A DNA stretch of 37,410 nucleotides from Ectocarpus siliculosus (GCA_000310025.1 FN649742.1:2089920-2127329), one strand, 5' to 3'. Positions 10,886-22,936 are shown, counted from the stretch's first letter. Numbers and translations are program-made. The notes: generated from the sequence alone by a model not told the origin.

Positions 10886-10930
10886 GGCATCGACTGCCCT
10901 ACCCGGCGGACCAATGAAAAGACGTCAGTG
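10886..10930 (+). repeat. dispersed repeat family A, copy 2
   Basis: Matches the copy at 1139-1182 in most positions (catcgac...gaccaa(t)gaaaagacgtca). It lies about 65 bp to the left of the foldback element at 10995, so it could be part of that element's terminal region. Confidence 0.55.
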
Positions 10931-10994
10931 TCAGCGAGAAAAATCAAGCTCCCTGGACGGGGGCCAAAACTCGAAAAATGCGCAATGTGCTAAT

Positions 10995-11556
10995 GAAACA
11001 GACATACATAAGGTTGAGCTTTTTATTCAATCGGGTAAGATACGTCTCACCTGTGCAGACGTATGTAGTAGTCAACCTACGTCTGCGGAGAGGACATCCA
11101 TAGGCAATCAGCGGTGTTACATTCTCTAGCAAGCAGCTGCCTCAACATCCAAAAGCGTCACATCGTGTCGACATCACACCCATGCCATTATTGGCAAGCT
11201 CCATATTCAGCATACCAGGTGCAGCACTCAAAGTGGGTGGCAGTAGGCAAGGGTCATGGCTCAAGATATTTTCAGAAAAAAATGCAAAGATCTTGAGCCT
11301 TATCCCTTGCCTATTGCCACCCGCTACTGCTTGTGAGTCCTAAACCTGATATGGCGACTATGGAGCTTGCTAAGGATGCCATGGGTGTGATGTCGACACG
11401 ATGTGACGCTTTTGGGTGTTGAGGAAGCTGCTTGCTAGAGAATGTGACACCGCTGATTGCCTCTGGATATCGGCTCCGCTGACGTAGGTTGACTATGTCT
11501 GCACAGGTGAGACGTATCTTACCCATTTGAATAAAGCTCAACCTTATGTCTGTTTC
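10995..11556. mobile_element. foldback (inverted-repeat) element, 560 bp
   Basis: Two arms of about 270 bp (10995-11267 and 11290-11556) are reverse complements with scattered mismatches and small indels, around a spacer of about 22 bp. Landmarks: gaaacagacata...aaggttgagct at the left end and agctcaacctta...tgtctgtttc at the right; ggtggcagtaggcaaggg beside the centre and cccttgcctattgccacc opposite. No open frame of interest is present. This is the structure of a foldback element or a long-TIR MITE. Target-site duplications could not be fixed by eye. Confidence 0.85.
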
Positions 11557-11860
11557 ACTACTCCCGAATGCCAATATTTTGCTCTCTACATATTCTTTCC
11601 CAGAGACAAATACCACAGCTTCATACATGCCTTCGCACGAACCTAGGGAGTCACTGATTCAAAGAGCGGAGGACAGCAACAGGGTTATTTCAAGCCCAGC
11701 CGAAGTCAGGATATCGTGGTATGCTACATCCCCCAATTTGAAAATCGTACACCCCCACGATCCAACAGTCGTCGTGTCAGCAGCAAGACGAGTCAAACCA
11801 AATAGTAACACATACACTATCATACAGTAGCTCCACACACCCTCCCGTGTGTGCATGTGT

Positions 11861-11931
11861 TCGTCCCATCTATTCTGGCGCCGGTTTACAGGCCTTTCGG
11901 CGTATATACCTGACGTATCAGCCGGGGTCAC
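11861..11931 (+). repeat. dispersed repeat family C, copy 2
   Basis: tcgtcccatctattct at the start and gtatcagccggggtcac at the end match the copy at 167-267; the interior is shorter. Confidence 0.55.
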
Positions 11932-11962
11932 ACAATACAAGGGAAACGTGTTTTGTTTTATT

Positions 11963-12019
11963 GCCCTGTGGTGCTTGCCTTGGTTTGTTATCGCGAGAAG
12001 GGTTCAGAATCCCCTGTTG
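11963..12019 (+). repeat. SINE-like body fragment (family D, copy 1)
   Basis: gccctgtggtgcttgccttggttt...cgcgagaagggttcag matches the bodies at 21292-21353 and 36131-36190, but the match stops after ttcag and no tRNA-like head is evident nearby. Probably a truncated copy. Confidence 0.45.
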
Positions 12020-12662
12020 TACGTACTCTTTTCGAAGGTGGATCTGCACATACCCCCTCGCCCTTAGGGGGTAACCGGAACCCGATCTTCTGTGGGCGTG
12101 TACGCGTTCGCTCTTCGATTTGACACTGTGAGAAGAGGGAACCGGCCTCGATAGACGGTTCAGTAGATCGGACTCGTCATGAAGGGGCACCTCTCTCAAG
12201 AACGGTCCGACCGTTCGATTCCCTCGTCGACCGTGAATTCGATATAATCGTGTGGTACACGCGAACCAATTCGGGATCCACGTTTGTTTGGGCGCAACGT
12301 GAGAAAAAACCCGGTTCGATATTGGATATATACGTCCAAACGTTCGAGTCGCAAGGATACCAACTGCACCACTGGGGGGATGGCGATGGAATCGGAAACG
12401 AGGCAAGACAGCAGCACGGCTGCATCCGTTACTAACCCCGTTTTCATAATTGCATCACGTACCCAACCAGCCATCCTGCCTGAGGTCAGTTTCCCTATTG
12501 CATTTCTCAATCACCGTATTTACATCGGAACCCAACCGATCGGTTGCCCAGGCTGTGATATACGCAAGAACAACACATGAGACACAACAACAAACACAAC
12601 CCACATGGTGCGTCGGTTCTCATGCAGTAGAAATAGTTTACCCCACGTAAAAAAACGCCATT

Positions 12663-14674
12663 TTACCAGTCGGCAGCCAGCTTTGATCGTACAAAAGCGG
12701 CACTCTTAGACGAAGGCGTCGAGGACGCATCAGCAGCCACCAACTTTCCCCCTTGCTCTCCTCCTCTTGTCCTTCTCCTGCCCCCTCTTCCGCTCCCCGT
12801 TCCCCTGTCCCGTGCTCCCCCCGCGTCTTTCTCGAGGGCCGTCAGTGCTCCAAGGCTCTCGGCGTGAAAAAAATCCCCGACGTCCTCCTCCTCGGCGGAC
12901 GTCGGCTTGCACCTCAGCGCTCGCTGGAAACTAGCCTTGGCCATCGGCGTGTCCCCCATCTCCAACGCCACGAGGCCGCGGCAGTAGTGGTTCCGAGGAC
13001 ACCGGGAATCGATCTTGAGCGCGGCGTCGAAGTGAACCTATACGTCGTTGTCGTGTTTTTGTCCGCGTCCGCGAGCGCGAGCGCGTACGGGCGCCCCGAC
13101 AGGACACGGGGGGGGGTAACGCGAAGGGGATGGAGGCCAAGTAGGGTGAAAAAAGGGCGCCGTGAACTGAGATGAAACTTGTAAAGGATGTATTCATGGC
13201 GCTATGTGTAAGTGCTCTGGTACACCGTTCCCGGACTCAGCTGAGTCGGCGCGAACGGGGAAAGCGGGGGGGGGGTGGGGGCGAGGAAGGGGGTACGGTG
13301 CACGCGTGCCACGTATGAGGCGTTTTTGAGACGCCGAGGGAAACGGGGGGGAAAGGCCGTGTTCGTGTGTTCCATTTCCCACGAATGGGTAACTTCAGTA
13401 TGAGGTCGGAGCGACCGGCGCCGTTGGAACTCAAGACGAGCGAATGCAAGACAGCAGTGAGAGGACGAAGGCGAGTGGGGGAAATTGCCAACAATGCACG
13501 TGTGACCGCTGCAACGCCTTTCAACAAAAACAAAGGGCGAGGGCGACGAGTATCCACGCACGCGCCCCTCCCATAGCTTTGCTGCACATGGTATGCATAC
13601 GGGTGAGCATATGAGCTGCTGGTTACGATGCGTACCTTGGCCTTGGCGAGGTTGTGTACTGGCCAAGGCGCTACGAGGTAGAACGATCCCAAGAACGTGT
13701 GCCCCACGCCCCCCTGGTACTCCGGGTGGTCGTCGATGAGGGGCTTCACGTTGCGTCTGAAGGCAACGGCATCGGCCTGGAGAGCGGCCCTCAGCACACC
13801 CTTGGCACTCGACAGGTAGGTGCAGGCTTCGGCTTGCAGGAAGCGGTACTGATGTTTCCATGTGTGGGCGGAAGGGAAAGAGAGGTCAAGGTCTTGAAGT
13901 ATAAAAACAGCACGGCGGGCGGAATACAGCCGCGGGAGCGGTGTCGGTGTGCAAGCGGGGAGTTGGTGCCGAACTTGGACACCCGTATGCATACGACCGT
14001 GAAGTCGGCCACGTGGCTCTTGCGCCTTCGCCCAGACTCACTCTCACCCCAGCTAGGTCACAACCCCGTTGCTACCGTACATACCCTGGCGCTGTGCAGT
14101 GCCCCCCAGACTCACTCACCTTAGCTAGATCATAGCCCCCGCCACTACTGCCGCTATCCAGTGCGTGCGTGGCGCCAGTCTTGAGCAAGCGCAGCGCCTC
14201 TGGCGCGTGTTTGCGCCAGATCGCCCTACTCGCCGGGCTGTCGCCGTCGCAGACTTTCCCCTCCGCCGACACTCGCGGAAAATTTCCGTTCGTCGTGTGC
14301 CTTATCCACTTCAGGAGGGCCTCTGCAGTGTCGAGCTGCAGGCGCGGGTCTTCGGGGTTGCGCTTGAGCTCGGACTTGCGGCTCTCATATTCCGTCCACG
14401 CGACCTTCGCTCTGTTGCTTCCTGCAGAAGGCGCGTGCTGCTTGATCTTGAGAGCAACGGCGGAAAGCCAAGATTCTCTGGCTTCAACCTCTCCTCCTCC
14501 TCGCCACCACAACAGAGACGATGCTGCTGCTGAGCCGCTGGTCGTGGAAGGATTGTCAAGATTTCTTTGCGTTGCCGCTGGTGCTGGTGTTGACTTTTTG
14601 GCGGCTGCTGGTGAAAGGACGCCACCGCTGAAGCAGAATACAACCGCAACTCCTGCCAGCACCGGAAGTCGCAT
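12663..14674 (-). CDS. signal-peptide TPR-like helical protein, unknown function
   Basis: Three exons: 14674-14120, 13848-13636 and 13037-12663, joined by GTGAGT/CAG and GTACGC/TAG introns (271 and 598 bp), all phase 0; 380 residues. Residues 1-24 (MRLPVLAGVAVVFCFSGGVL...) look like a cleavable signal peptide, so the product probably enters the secretory system; no ASAFAP-type plastid signal is seen. Residues about 90-175 are charged and helical. Residues 234-301 look like one to two TPR units (GHTFLGSFY, then AKASFQRALRCKP ending in the usual Pro). The C-terminal 70 residues are low-complexity Gly/Arg/Ser. An in-frame ATG at 14785 would add 37 residues, but the second start gives the better signal peptide. 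The TPR call is by pattern only; substrate and partners are unknown. The gene is divergent from the PFK-2/FBPase-2 gene. Confidence 0.7.
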
Positions 14675-16861
14675 GCCGAAAACTACGGAATGTCTGCCGC
14701 TTTGCACACGCACACAAGCTATTAAGCTTCGACGCGTGTCGCACAATTCAACGAACAATGCCCACAGCACAGCAGCAAGCACCACCAGGACAAAGAGAAA
14801 GGGGGCTTACGTGAAAGCCGAAGGCAGAAAGCAGGGAAGGACCGCGTCGACGCTGTCTCTACCTCTACTTCTGGAGGAGAGGAGGTCGTTGCGCTGGAGA
14901 GTCCACGCCTGTTTGTGTCACTGCTGTCTGCTGCTCCTTCTCAACTGCTGTTTGCCTTTTGGAAAGACGATGTGACGCCCCATGATGTGATTGGTCGATT
15001 CGGACAGTGTTCAGCAGTCCCTGGTTTCCAGTGCGTGTTCCGCAGGTCCTTGCGTCCTTGCCTGTTCACTGCTTCCTACCCGGACCCGTCTAGCACTCTG
15101 GCACACAACAGCGCACGAACGCAATGGGCCGAGGAAGTCCATCACCGGATAGCAGCAACATCGCGCTGGTCGCTGCTGCTGGTGCTCTCGCGGCTGTCTC
15201 CTCGGTGGCGGTTTTTCTCGCTGTCGCCTCGCGGGACAGGCGCTCTCGTTTCCAAGACAGCAAGGAGTTGTACATCCCAAGCAGGTTGGTGCGCCACCAC
15301 ACGGCACTTGGTGCCGGGTGAGCTGTTTGCGCTGTGCGTCATAGGTCAACGACCTCTTGGCCCTGCTGTCCCCTTGACCCGTCCATTGCTTTCTGCACCG
15401 GCAGACTGCAGCTAGTGGTGGGTCACAATACTGAAGGTAGGGTGCCAGTTTGGTACCGGTTTATGTTGTAAGTGACTGCCGACCCCGTACTTACAGCACC
15501 TGTAAACAGCTCGGCGGAGACCGAGCCCGCACTACCAGTGCAGACTGAGACCCCTTCCGTGCACTCCAGCCCAGCAACACTAGATCAGCGTTGCAAAATT
15601 TCGAGGTTACTAGTCTGCAGAGTGTAGGTTTTTGCCGGGCTTCCTCTTGCTGTATATTTGTACTGATCACAGCGGTTGCGGTGGTTCGGTAGAATTATAA
15701 TATGCAAAACAGAAGCAATAGCGCAGCAGTTTGTCTTGTCACCACCGCTCTACATGTATCTTGTTTGCTGTCGGCGTGGTCGTTGTTGTAGTGCTCACAT
15801 GAAAAACCTCTCTGGCGTTTGTCCAATTTCATTACCGTACTTCTCTTCTGTTCCGTTGCTGTTTCCGAGAAGAGGCTAAACTCGAAGTATCGTTGCAGCA
15901 TGTTATTCGGGAGAGAAAGACGTTTCCTCTCTGGGAACCCCCACGAAAAAAACTGACGATCATTTTTCTCAATGGAGATCTGATCATTTCCTCCAACAAT
16001 GGATATCGGCTCGGAAACAGCGCAAGTGGAAGGAACGAGCTCCGCCCACCCCCCATCCACAGAACTCTCGCCCCTGGCGCATCCTATATACTACAACAGC
16101 ACGTTCACGTTCTCCGTCTCCTTCGTGAGAACACACACGCTCCCCACGGGTTCGTGCCGCAAAAGTGCCGAAAAGCCCGTCGCGTCGTCACGGTTGTGGT
16201 TTGGAAGCGTGGAACTTTCATGTTCGAACTTCCGATCCGGGGGATGGCGGGTGTCATTCGGGTTACACCGCCATCTGGACACACGGAAGCACAGTTTCCG
16301 ACGACTGCATGCATAATCACGAACACATGCCTTTGTGAGAAGCAAAGGTCAGACTTGGCCGCGGAGACAAAACCGTACGATTGCGAGTCATCGTACCCCC
16401 GTGGGGTCGTTTTGTACACATCATTCGCAGTTTAGATTTGACCGCACGGGGGTGCGCTGACTCCGGCCTGCTGTTCTGTAACTCCGGACCGGGCGATGAC
16501 TCGCAATCTTTCGTTCGTCGACCCTCCGGTCGACGTATCAGTCGACGTATCACCACAAGCGGGAGTTGAAACAAATCAACGTTTCCTAGCATCGGATTTC
16601 AAGAACTTTCGCTGCTGCGGCGCTGTGTCCGAGAGCAACCTGTTTTCAGCCTCGTGTTGCGATTTACCAACGGAAGTTGATTCTGGGGGTCTAACGGGAA
16701 CGCATGTAGCGAGCACGGACCAAGGGAGCAGGCGAGAAAGAAAGGTGCTTCGCGAGTGGACACATCCAACCACACCAACATCAACACGCGAAGTATCAAC
16801 AACATTGGTTTGTTGGGCGGACTGATGAGCGCGTGTTACCATTTTTTGTTTCGGTTCTCAG
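14675..16861. other. divergent intergenic region
   Basis: Lies between the start of the TPR-like gene (minus) and the candidate first exon of the PFK-2/FBPase-2 gene (plus), so it should hold both promoters. I see no TATA-like box that I would defend. Two tandem gtcgacgtatca strings lie at about 16532-16553. A 180-codon open frame at 15893-16435 has no recognisable motif and is matched by similar frames on the other strand, so I do not call it a gene. Confidence 0.4.
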
Positions 16862-17035
16862 ATCGCTTGGGAGCGAGGCCGGCGACAGCGATGTGGCCAG
16901 GATTCCCAGGACCAACTCCACCGCTGACCTTGTCGCCCCGTCCCTGCAGCCTCATCCGGAGGGGCCCAACATCGGGGCGGGCAGCGTCCCCAACTGGTTC
17001 CAGAAGAATAGGTACTGGTACGGATACGCGGTGTG
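16862..17035 (+). CDS. candidate N-terminal exon of the PFK-2/FBPase-2 gene
   Basis: A strong acceptor (ccattttttgtttcggttctcag) precedes a GC-rich open stretch with the codon style of the real exons downstream, including SVPNWFQKNRYWYG. It runs into several possible GT donors (after 17011, 17017 or 17035), all of the same phase. That phase fits an acceptor ending at 18391 (after a C-rich tract), which would join it to the Walker-A exon and replace the start at 18330. Upstream coding sequence and a start codon were not found. It might instead belong to an unrelated gene or be chance. Confidence 0.35.
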
Positions 17036-18329
17036 GTAGGGTTGGGGTCATGGTATGGTATATTGCGGGCTGATGCGGGTGGGCTTTCTCTCGTCGCTGT
17101 TGTTGCTGCTGCCCGTATCTTTTCCGCGTAGTAGTAATCGTTGTCGATGATGATGATGGTGATGATGATGCGGCCGGATAAACTGCGTGGGTGGTGAATC
17201 GATGTGCCATCTAACTTGGTGCCCTGCCGTTACTCTTACCCATGTTGTATCCGACGCCGATTTCTGTGCTACACACCCCGATTGATTTTTCACGCTTGGG
17301 CCTTCTTAAATAATCGCCCGTAGAAAAACTCATGGTCGAAGCGTGCGGTGTGTTGAGCGTCCGGGACACAGCAGTCAGGCGGAGTTTGGTGTCTGCTTGA
17401 CGCAGTGAAAAATGATCGTTGTGCCTGCGAAAACACTTTCACGTGACATTCCCCGTCCTCACCGAACCATCCGTTCCAGCTGCTTCCAACGAGTTTGATC
17501 GGGAAAACATCGGTGTACAGTGCTTTCATGGCAACAAAAGTGTCAGCTGATAGGTGTAGGCAGACCACGACCCGGTGCCCCCCCCCCCTCCCCCCCCCCA
17601 CTCGGTGTTTGCCATCGGGATTGGGTTTTCGTCGCTTGGCAACGACGTTGTAAAACAAGCCAATTCACTTCGTGAACTCGGCAACCAGGTTACCGTTTTT
17701 TTTTTTACCTCGTTTTTTTTTTTGGCGGTAACCATAATGGTGGTCGAGTAGATCATGTTGTGCGGGCGAGAACCCTCACTCTGCGCAAGGGGGGATGATC
17801 GCACCACGTTGTGTTAAAATGGTCAAGCTTCCTCGAGGCAGTTACACAGTGCTTACAACTGTCTCTGGAAGTGAAAGCACCAGACAATAAATTAAGCCAT
17901 ACGTAGCTGTCATCCGTACGCAAGGAAGTAAGCACAAGATGCCGAACACCCTTAGCAGGATGCAGCTCACCCTTCATGCGACTCGCCAAATACCTCACGG
18001 CGCTTCGCGCTTGGTGATGTGAGAGCCTGGTCCGGTGAGAACCCGGCGTGCTCCGTCCCGGCTTTGTAGGGATGCGAGGTCAATGGTCAAACGACTACGG
18101 CATGCACGACTATGAGTACACCCCCCCTCCCGTCTCGCACCCATCAGCAGGTATTCCAGCTGAAAAACTCCGACTGTCTTCAGGTCGAGTGGTAGTCGCT
18201 GACCATCGGTTCTCTACGAACCTAACCTTGCACCTCCCCCCCCTTCCGGACAATTGGCCATCGGTGATCAGTCCTGTGGGAAAATTCTCCGTCCTCTCGA
18301 CACGTGGCCAATGATGTAACCGCTAAGGC
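17036..18329. other. non-coding or first intron, unresolved
   Basis: This stretch precedes the Walker-A exon. It has C/G homopolymers (17579-17599), T runs (17697-17722) and trinucleotide-rich DNA (about 17140-17170). A minus-strand open frame of 122 codons (17290-17658) crosses a poly-G run and has no motif I know. A short plus-strand open stretch at 18061-18150 follows a plausible acceptor (ggctttgtag) and ends at a GTATTC donor, and could be an alternative upstream exon in phase with an acceptor at 18327. Confidence 0.35.
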
Positions 18330-21300
18330 ATGCAAAACATGCGAGTACGCCCCCCCCGTCCCTCCGCTCGGCGCCACTCCACGCCAAACAGTGACCTCCC
18401 ACCCAAGACTGACCTCCTCCACAAGGGGCATCGCAAGGGGGGGAAGCTCTTGGTGGTCATGGTCGGCCTCCCCGGAACTGGGAAAACGTACATCTCGAGA
18501 AAGGTGGCTCGATACCTGCGGTGGATAAACTACCGCACGAGGGCATTCTCTCTGGCCAGGTGAGCCAGCCGGAGAGCGGGGACGGGGATGCACCGGACCG
18601 GAGCGTTGTTTCGTGTCTTGGGAGCCGGTTTTACTCAAGTGTTGTTGCTTGCCTAGACTCTTTTGTGCCGAGTGATGGGGCCTATCTTCTTTCTAGGGGG
18701 CTTCGTGGTTGCGACGGAGGGGGGTACCGTCCTGGCGGGGCCGTGGTCCGTATTTCGCGGTTTCCATGCTTGGCCGTATGCTGCCTGCTTAGTTTGGGTT
18801 CGGGGGTGGGAGAGCGTTGGGAGGGGGGTCCCGGTTGGTGCTTGCCTCGCAACCGCCGATCACGTACACCCGTTTCGAGCGACGGCCCACCCGTTTCTAC
18901 GTTCGCGTGAGCTGAGCAACATTTTCTACAGGAAAAAGGAAGCTCAAAAGCATCTGCTATCGATCATCCAAAGCATCTGCTATCAATCATTCAACGAGTG
19001 GCATGTAACGATACCTCAGCCCGCGGCGCGCTCTTCCGCTCGAAATGACGCTGCGATTGTTGTAACGACGAAAACGAAGGTACCGCAACGCGCGCTGCGG
19101 TACGGGGCTGAAGGCAGAGTTCTACGACACCAACGACGACCAGACCGTGGCGGCACGCCTGGAGATCCTGGCGGCGGCGGTGGAAGACATGATCACGTAC
19201 TTGTTACGCGCCGGGGAGGTGGCGATTCTGGACGGGACCAACTTCACGAAGTGAGGGCTGGCTGGGCTTGGCGATGGAGGAAGGAGGGGGGGGGAGACGG
19301 AGAGGGGGATGAGGAGAGCGAGAAATAGACAGAGACAGAGACAGAGAGACAAAGAGACAAGAGACAGAGAGAAGGGAAAAGTATCGGCGGCAATCATAGC
19401 AGCACTGACAAGCGCAACTTTACACCCTCCATGGCCCGTCCCCGTACCAAATATATCCTACGGTCAGGCAACGGCGACAGCTGATCCGGGATAGAGCTGC
19501 CCAGGAGGATGGCTTCGAGATTCTCTGGATCGAGAGCATTTGCAACGACCTCAGTGTGAGAGGGGGGGGGCGTGGACTATCAGGCGTTCCGCATCCGCAT
19601 CATGTTCTCGGCTGTACTTCCTCCTGCCTTGCCTGCTCTCAAGAAGTAGTGCAGCTGTAGTACTGCGTGTGTGTACTGTTGCGGTCGTCGAGATTGCAGG
19701 AGCGTGCACCGCTGTCTCCCAAAACCGCGAATTTTCTCTTTTCATTTCGCCGGTGTCGGGCCCTGTCGCCACCAACACCGCAAGAGCGTTCGGTATGTCT
19801 CGTTTCGCATGGCGTCACTTGTAGCCTAAGAGTTGACACGACGGCACGGTAGGCAAAGCTACGTAGCTGCTGCTCTCGCAAGTTTCGGTGTGGATGGTTA
19901 GTTTCTCGCAAGTTTCGGTGTGGATGGTTAGTTTCTCGCAAGTTTCGGTGTGGATGGTTAGTTTCTCGCAAGTTTCGGTGTGGATGGTTAGTTTCTCGCA
20001 AGTTTCGGTGTGGATGGTTAGTTTCTCGCAAGTTTCGGTGTGGATGGTTAGTTTCTCGCAAGTTTCGGTGTGGATGGTTAGTTTCTCGTAAGTTTCGGTG
20101 TGGATGGTTAGTTGCGCGTGCGGCCGCGGTAAAGGTGCGAATGGACGACGGGGAACACGGCAACTACGTGCGTAAAAAAAAAAAAAAAGAAAAAAAGCGG
20201 CGAAGCCCACGAGGAGTGCCGCAGCTCGACAGGCAGCCCGACGCACGGGCGGCTCTGTGCCGTCTTGGTTTGGTGTTGTCGGTTCGGCCGGACGCGATTT
20301 CGGTGTCTTGTCGCGATGGGGCTAAGAGGTGTTGTCGTGCGTCGGTTGTGATGCATATCGGCATTATGTGCTAAGTAGTGTGTTGATGTGAAACCGATGT
20401 CGATTTTGGGGTGCTGGTGTTTGACTGATTCTACCGACTAATTCTACTGTCACGCGACGCGACCGTCTCTCGTGATCCCCCACCCGTCCCCACCCCCCTC
20501 CCTTTCCACCTACCACACCTAGCCCGGCCAAGAAAAGCATTTTAGTTTTGTAGAAGTCCTGGGGTCGTGGTATGGTGTGGTGTGAATCCCTCCTTGTGCA
20601 TGACCACCGCCACCCGCATGCAACGGGACGCGTCGCGGTAGCCTTCCTCTATACCCGCTGCACGAACGGGCGCGATGCCGTCTTTGTGGTGGTGGCGTGT
20701 ATGTTTGCGATGCTACGCCGCGTCAGCCACCCGCCAGCCACCGCCGCCAGCCACACAGCCCCGATTACGATAGTTGGTGCACTCGTGTGCCGGCATTACG
20801 ATGATCGTTGGTGCGCTCCTGTGGTACTTCGATGTAGCGCCTTGTACTGGCTTGACTGGCTGGCTGACTGCCGCGCTGCTGCTGGTTCCGCACTGACGCA
20901 CCGCCTTCCGCAGGTGGTGGACCAGAACTTGGAGGGACTAAGGGAGTCTTCTCCCGACTTCATCGACGGCGAGGACTTCGGGCAGAGGCTAGACTACTAC
21001 CGCGCGGCGTACGAGACGCTCGAGGTGCGCTTTTGTTTCTCATTTTTTTTTTTGGCGGCCAGTCACGGTGGTCCGAGACACTCGGCACTGCTGTCCTTTG
21101 TTTTGTCTTTCCCTAGGAGGGTTCTTATGCGTTACAGGCTCTTGCTGTGAAATTCGATTCCTTTTGACCACGACATGCGACATACCCGTGTACCGTTTTT
21201 TTTTTTTTGTCTTCACTTCAAATCAGCGCTCACAGCACTAGTGCCGTTTACTCCAACCCGTGGTCACACAGAAGAGCCCCTCTCTGCCCTCCCCTCCTGC

Positions 21301-22876
21301 GGTACTTTGCCTTCGATTTTTAATGCGAGAAGAGTTCAGCACTCTCTTCCCTCTGTGTACACACGAACTAGCGCTATCCACTAGGCCAGGAGCGGAAGCG
21401 AGAGAAAAACTCACTTTGCAAGAAAAGCTCGCTTACGCCGGGATTCGAACCCCTGACCTGACCTCTAGAAGGTTTCGAGGATACCAACTAGACCACCGGG
21501 GGCGACCGTATGCATTGAGCCGATTCGCCTTTCGTAAAAAGTATGTACTCCGCATATGGCGTGCATAGGTATACCTACTGTTGCCCCCGCCCCATTTTTC
21601 TGCCATACCCTTCCCCTGTATCAGAGTCCGTCATTCAACACGATACGCAACCGCCCTGCCTGAGATTGTTTTTTTTACCCGGTCGCGTTGTTGCCGTGGG
21701 GGTGTAAACAGACGGACGAAGGGAGCTACGTCAAGTCCTACGACGGGGGGGTCAGGATCGAGATCCACAACGCGCAGGGCTTCGTGCCGACGAAGATCAC
21801 GTCGTTCCTCATGAACCTGCACGTTCAGGGCAAGCCCGTGTTCATCAGGTGATAAATAGAGTGTTTGGACTGCGAGACTTCCCTACGGCTGTTTTGTTCC
21901 CTTGCTGATACTCCTCTAGTGAGAATCACGACGTTTGCCACCACAAGTCTTTGCTGTGTGTTCACTCCGTTCAGCGCGTCATGTGCGCCCCGCTTCACGT
22001 TCAAGGGCAAAGGTGGTGCTCATGATTCAGAGTTGTGTGTGCCACTCCTTTTTTTTCTCGACCGTAGGTTCAACGCCGCTGCCTCCTGGTAATTGGCTGG
22101 GATAATTCACGTTTGTTGCTGTTTGTTTCTCTTTTTTTTTGTCCCTCGGTTCTCGCGTGGTTTCGGCCTGTGCCGTCTAGCGTCGTGTTGCTGTGTTCTT
22201 ATGTTGCTGTTTGTTCGTTTTTTCCTCTTGGAACGTGGCTGATTTCGATATTTGATAATGTTGACTTTTTCATGTCTAACCAGGTTATTTATGTATGTGC
22301 GCGAGTCATTTCTGGCCTTTTATCGCTACCAATGCATACTGTTCGTTCACTCAATTTCATTTCTACCTGCGACATTGCTGAAGTTATCTCGGCTGTCTCC
22401 CTTCCCCGCTGTTTTTTTTTTTGTTTTCAATCGGGTGTTTTTTTTCCATGTTTTTTTTTCCCCTATTGCTCGAACCAATCCAATCCAAGCACAGCCGTCA
22501 CGGGGAGAGCATGTTCAACACGCAGGGGCTCATCGGTGGTGACCCCCCGCTCTCGCCGCTCGGAGAGGAGTACGCGAAGGTCCTCGTGGACTACGTGCAG
22601 CAATCGGAGGAGCTCCCCAACGACGAGGTATGCCACCGCCGCCGCCGCTATCGCTAGTTCTGTCGCGTTTTATTCAAAGGCGGTCTCGTCATTGTCGTCG
22701 TCGCCGTCATTGTTATTTACTTGAGATAATAAGAATAGAAACAAAATACGATTGGGAGTATTTTTCGGGTCCGTTTTTATTTTCGGATACTTTTTGGGGG
22801 TAAGTTAGCCTGTGACCACGGGAATCGACCGCGTCAAGTGTTTGACTAGAACGGGACGGTTTTTATTGTAAAGACA

Positions 22877-22936
<60 letters not shown>

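Larger units (their letters stand above)
11557..12662. other. intergenic with repeat fragments
   Basis: No supported gene. It contains dispersed repeat C (11861-11931), a piece of the SINE-like body (11963-12019) and a near-perfect palindrome (gaacggtc-c-gaccgttc, 12200-12216). An overlapping set of open frames at 11918-12510 on the minus strand has no motif I recognise. Confidence 0.45.

Noticed and set aside
12160-12235. Possible tRNA on the plus strand around cgttcgattccc
   Set aside because: The apparent T arm does not form a stem; it overlaps a short palindrome that explains the pattern.
14169-14975. 268-codon plus-strand frame
   Set aside because: Mostly antisense to exon 1 of the TPR-like gene, with no motif; the minus-strand frame has a signal peptide and consistent splice phases.
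17290-17658. 122-codon minus-strand frame
   Set aside because: Crosses a poly-G run and matches no family I know; left as unresolved and not called a gene.
19639-20246. Long repeat-protein frames on both strands
   Set aside because: They are only the 30-bp minisatellite inside intron 3 read in different frames.
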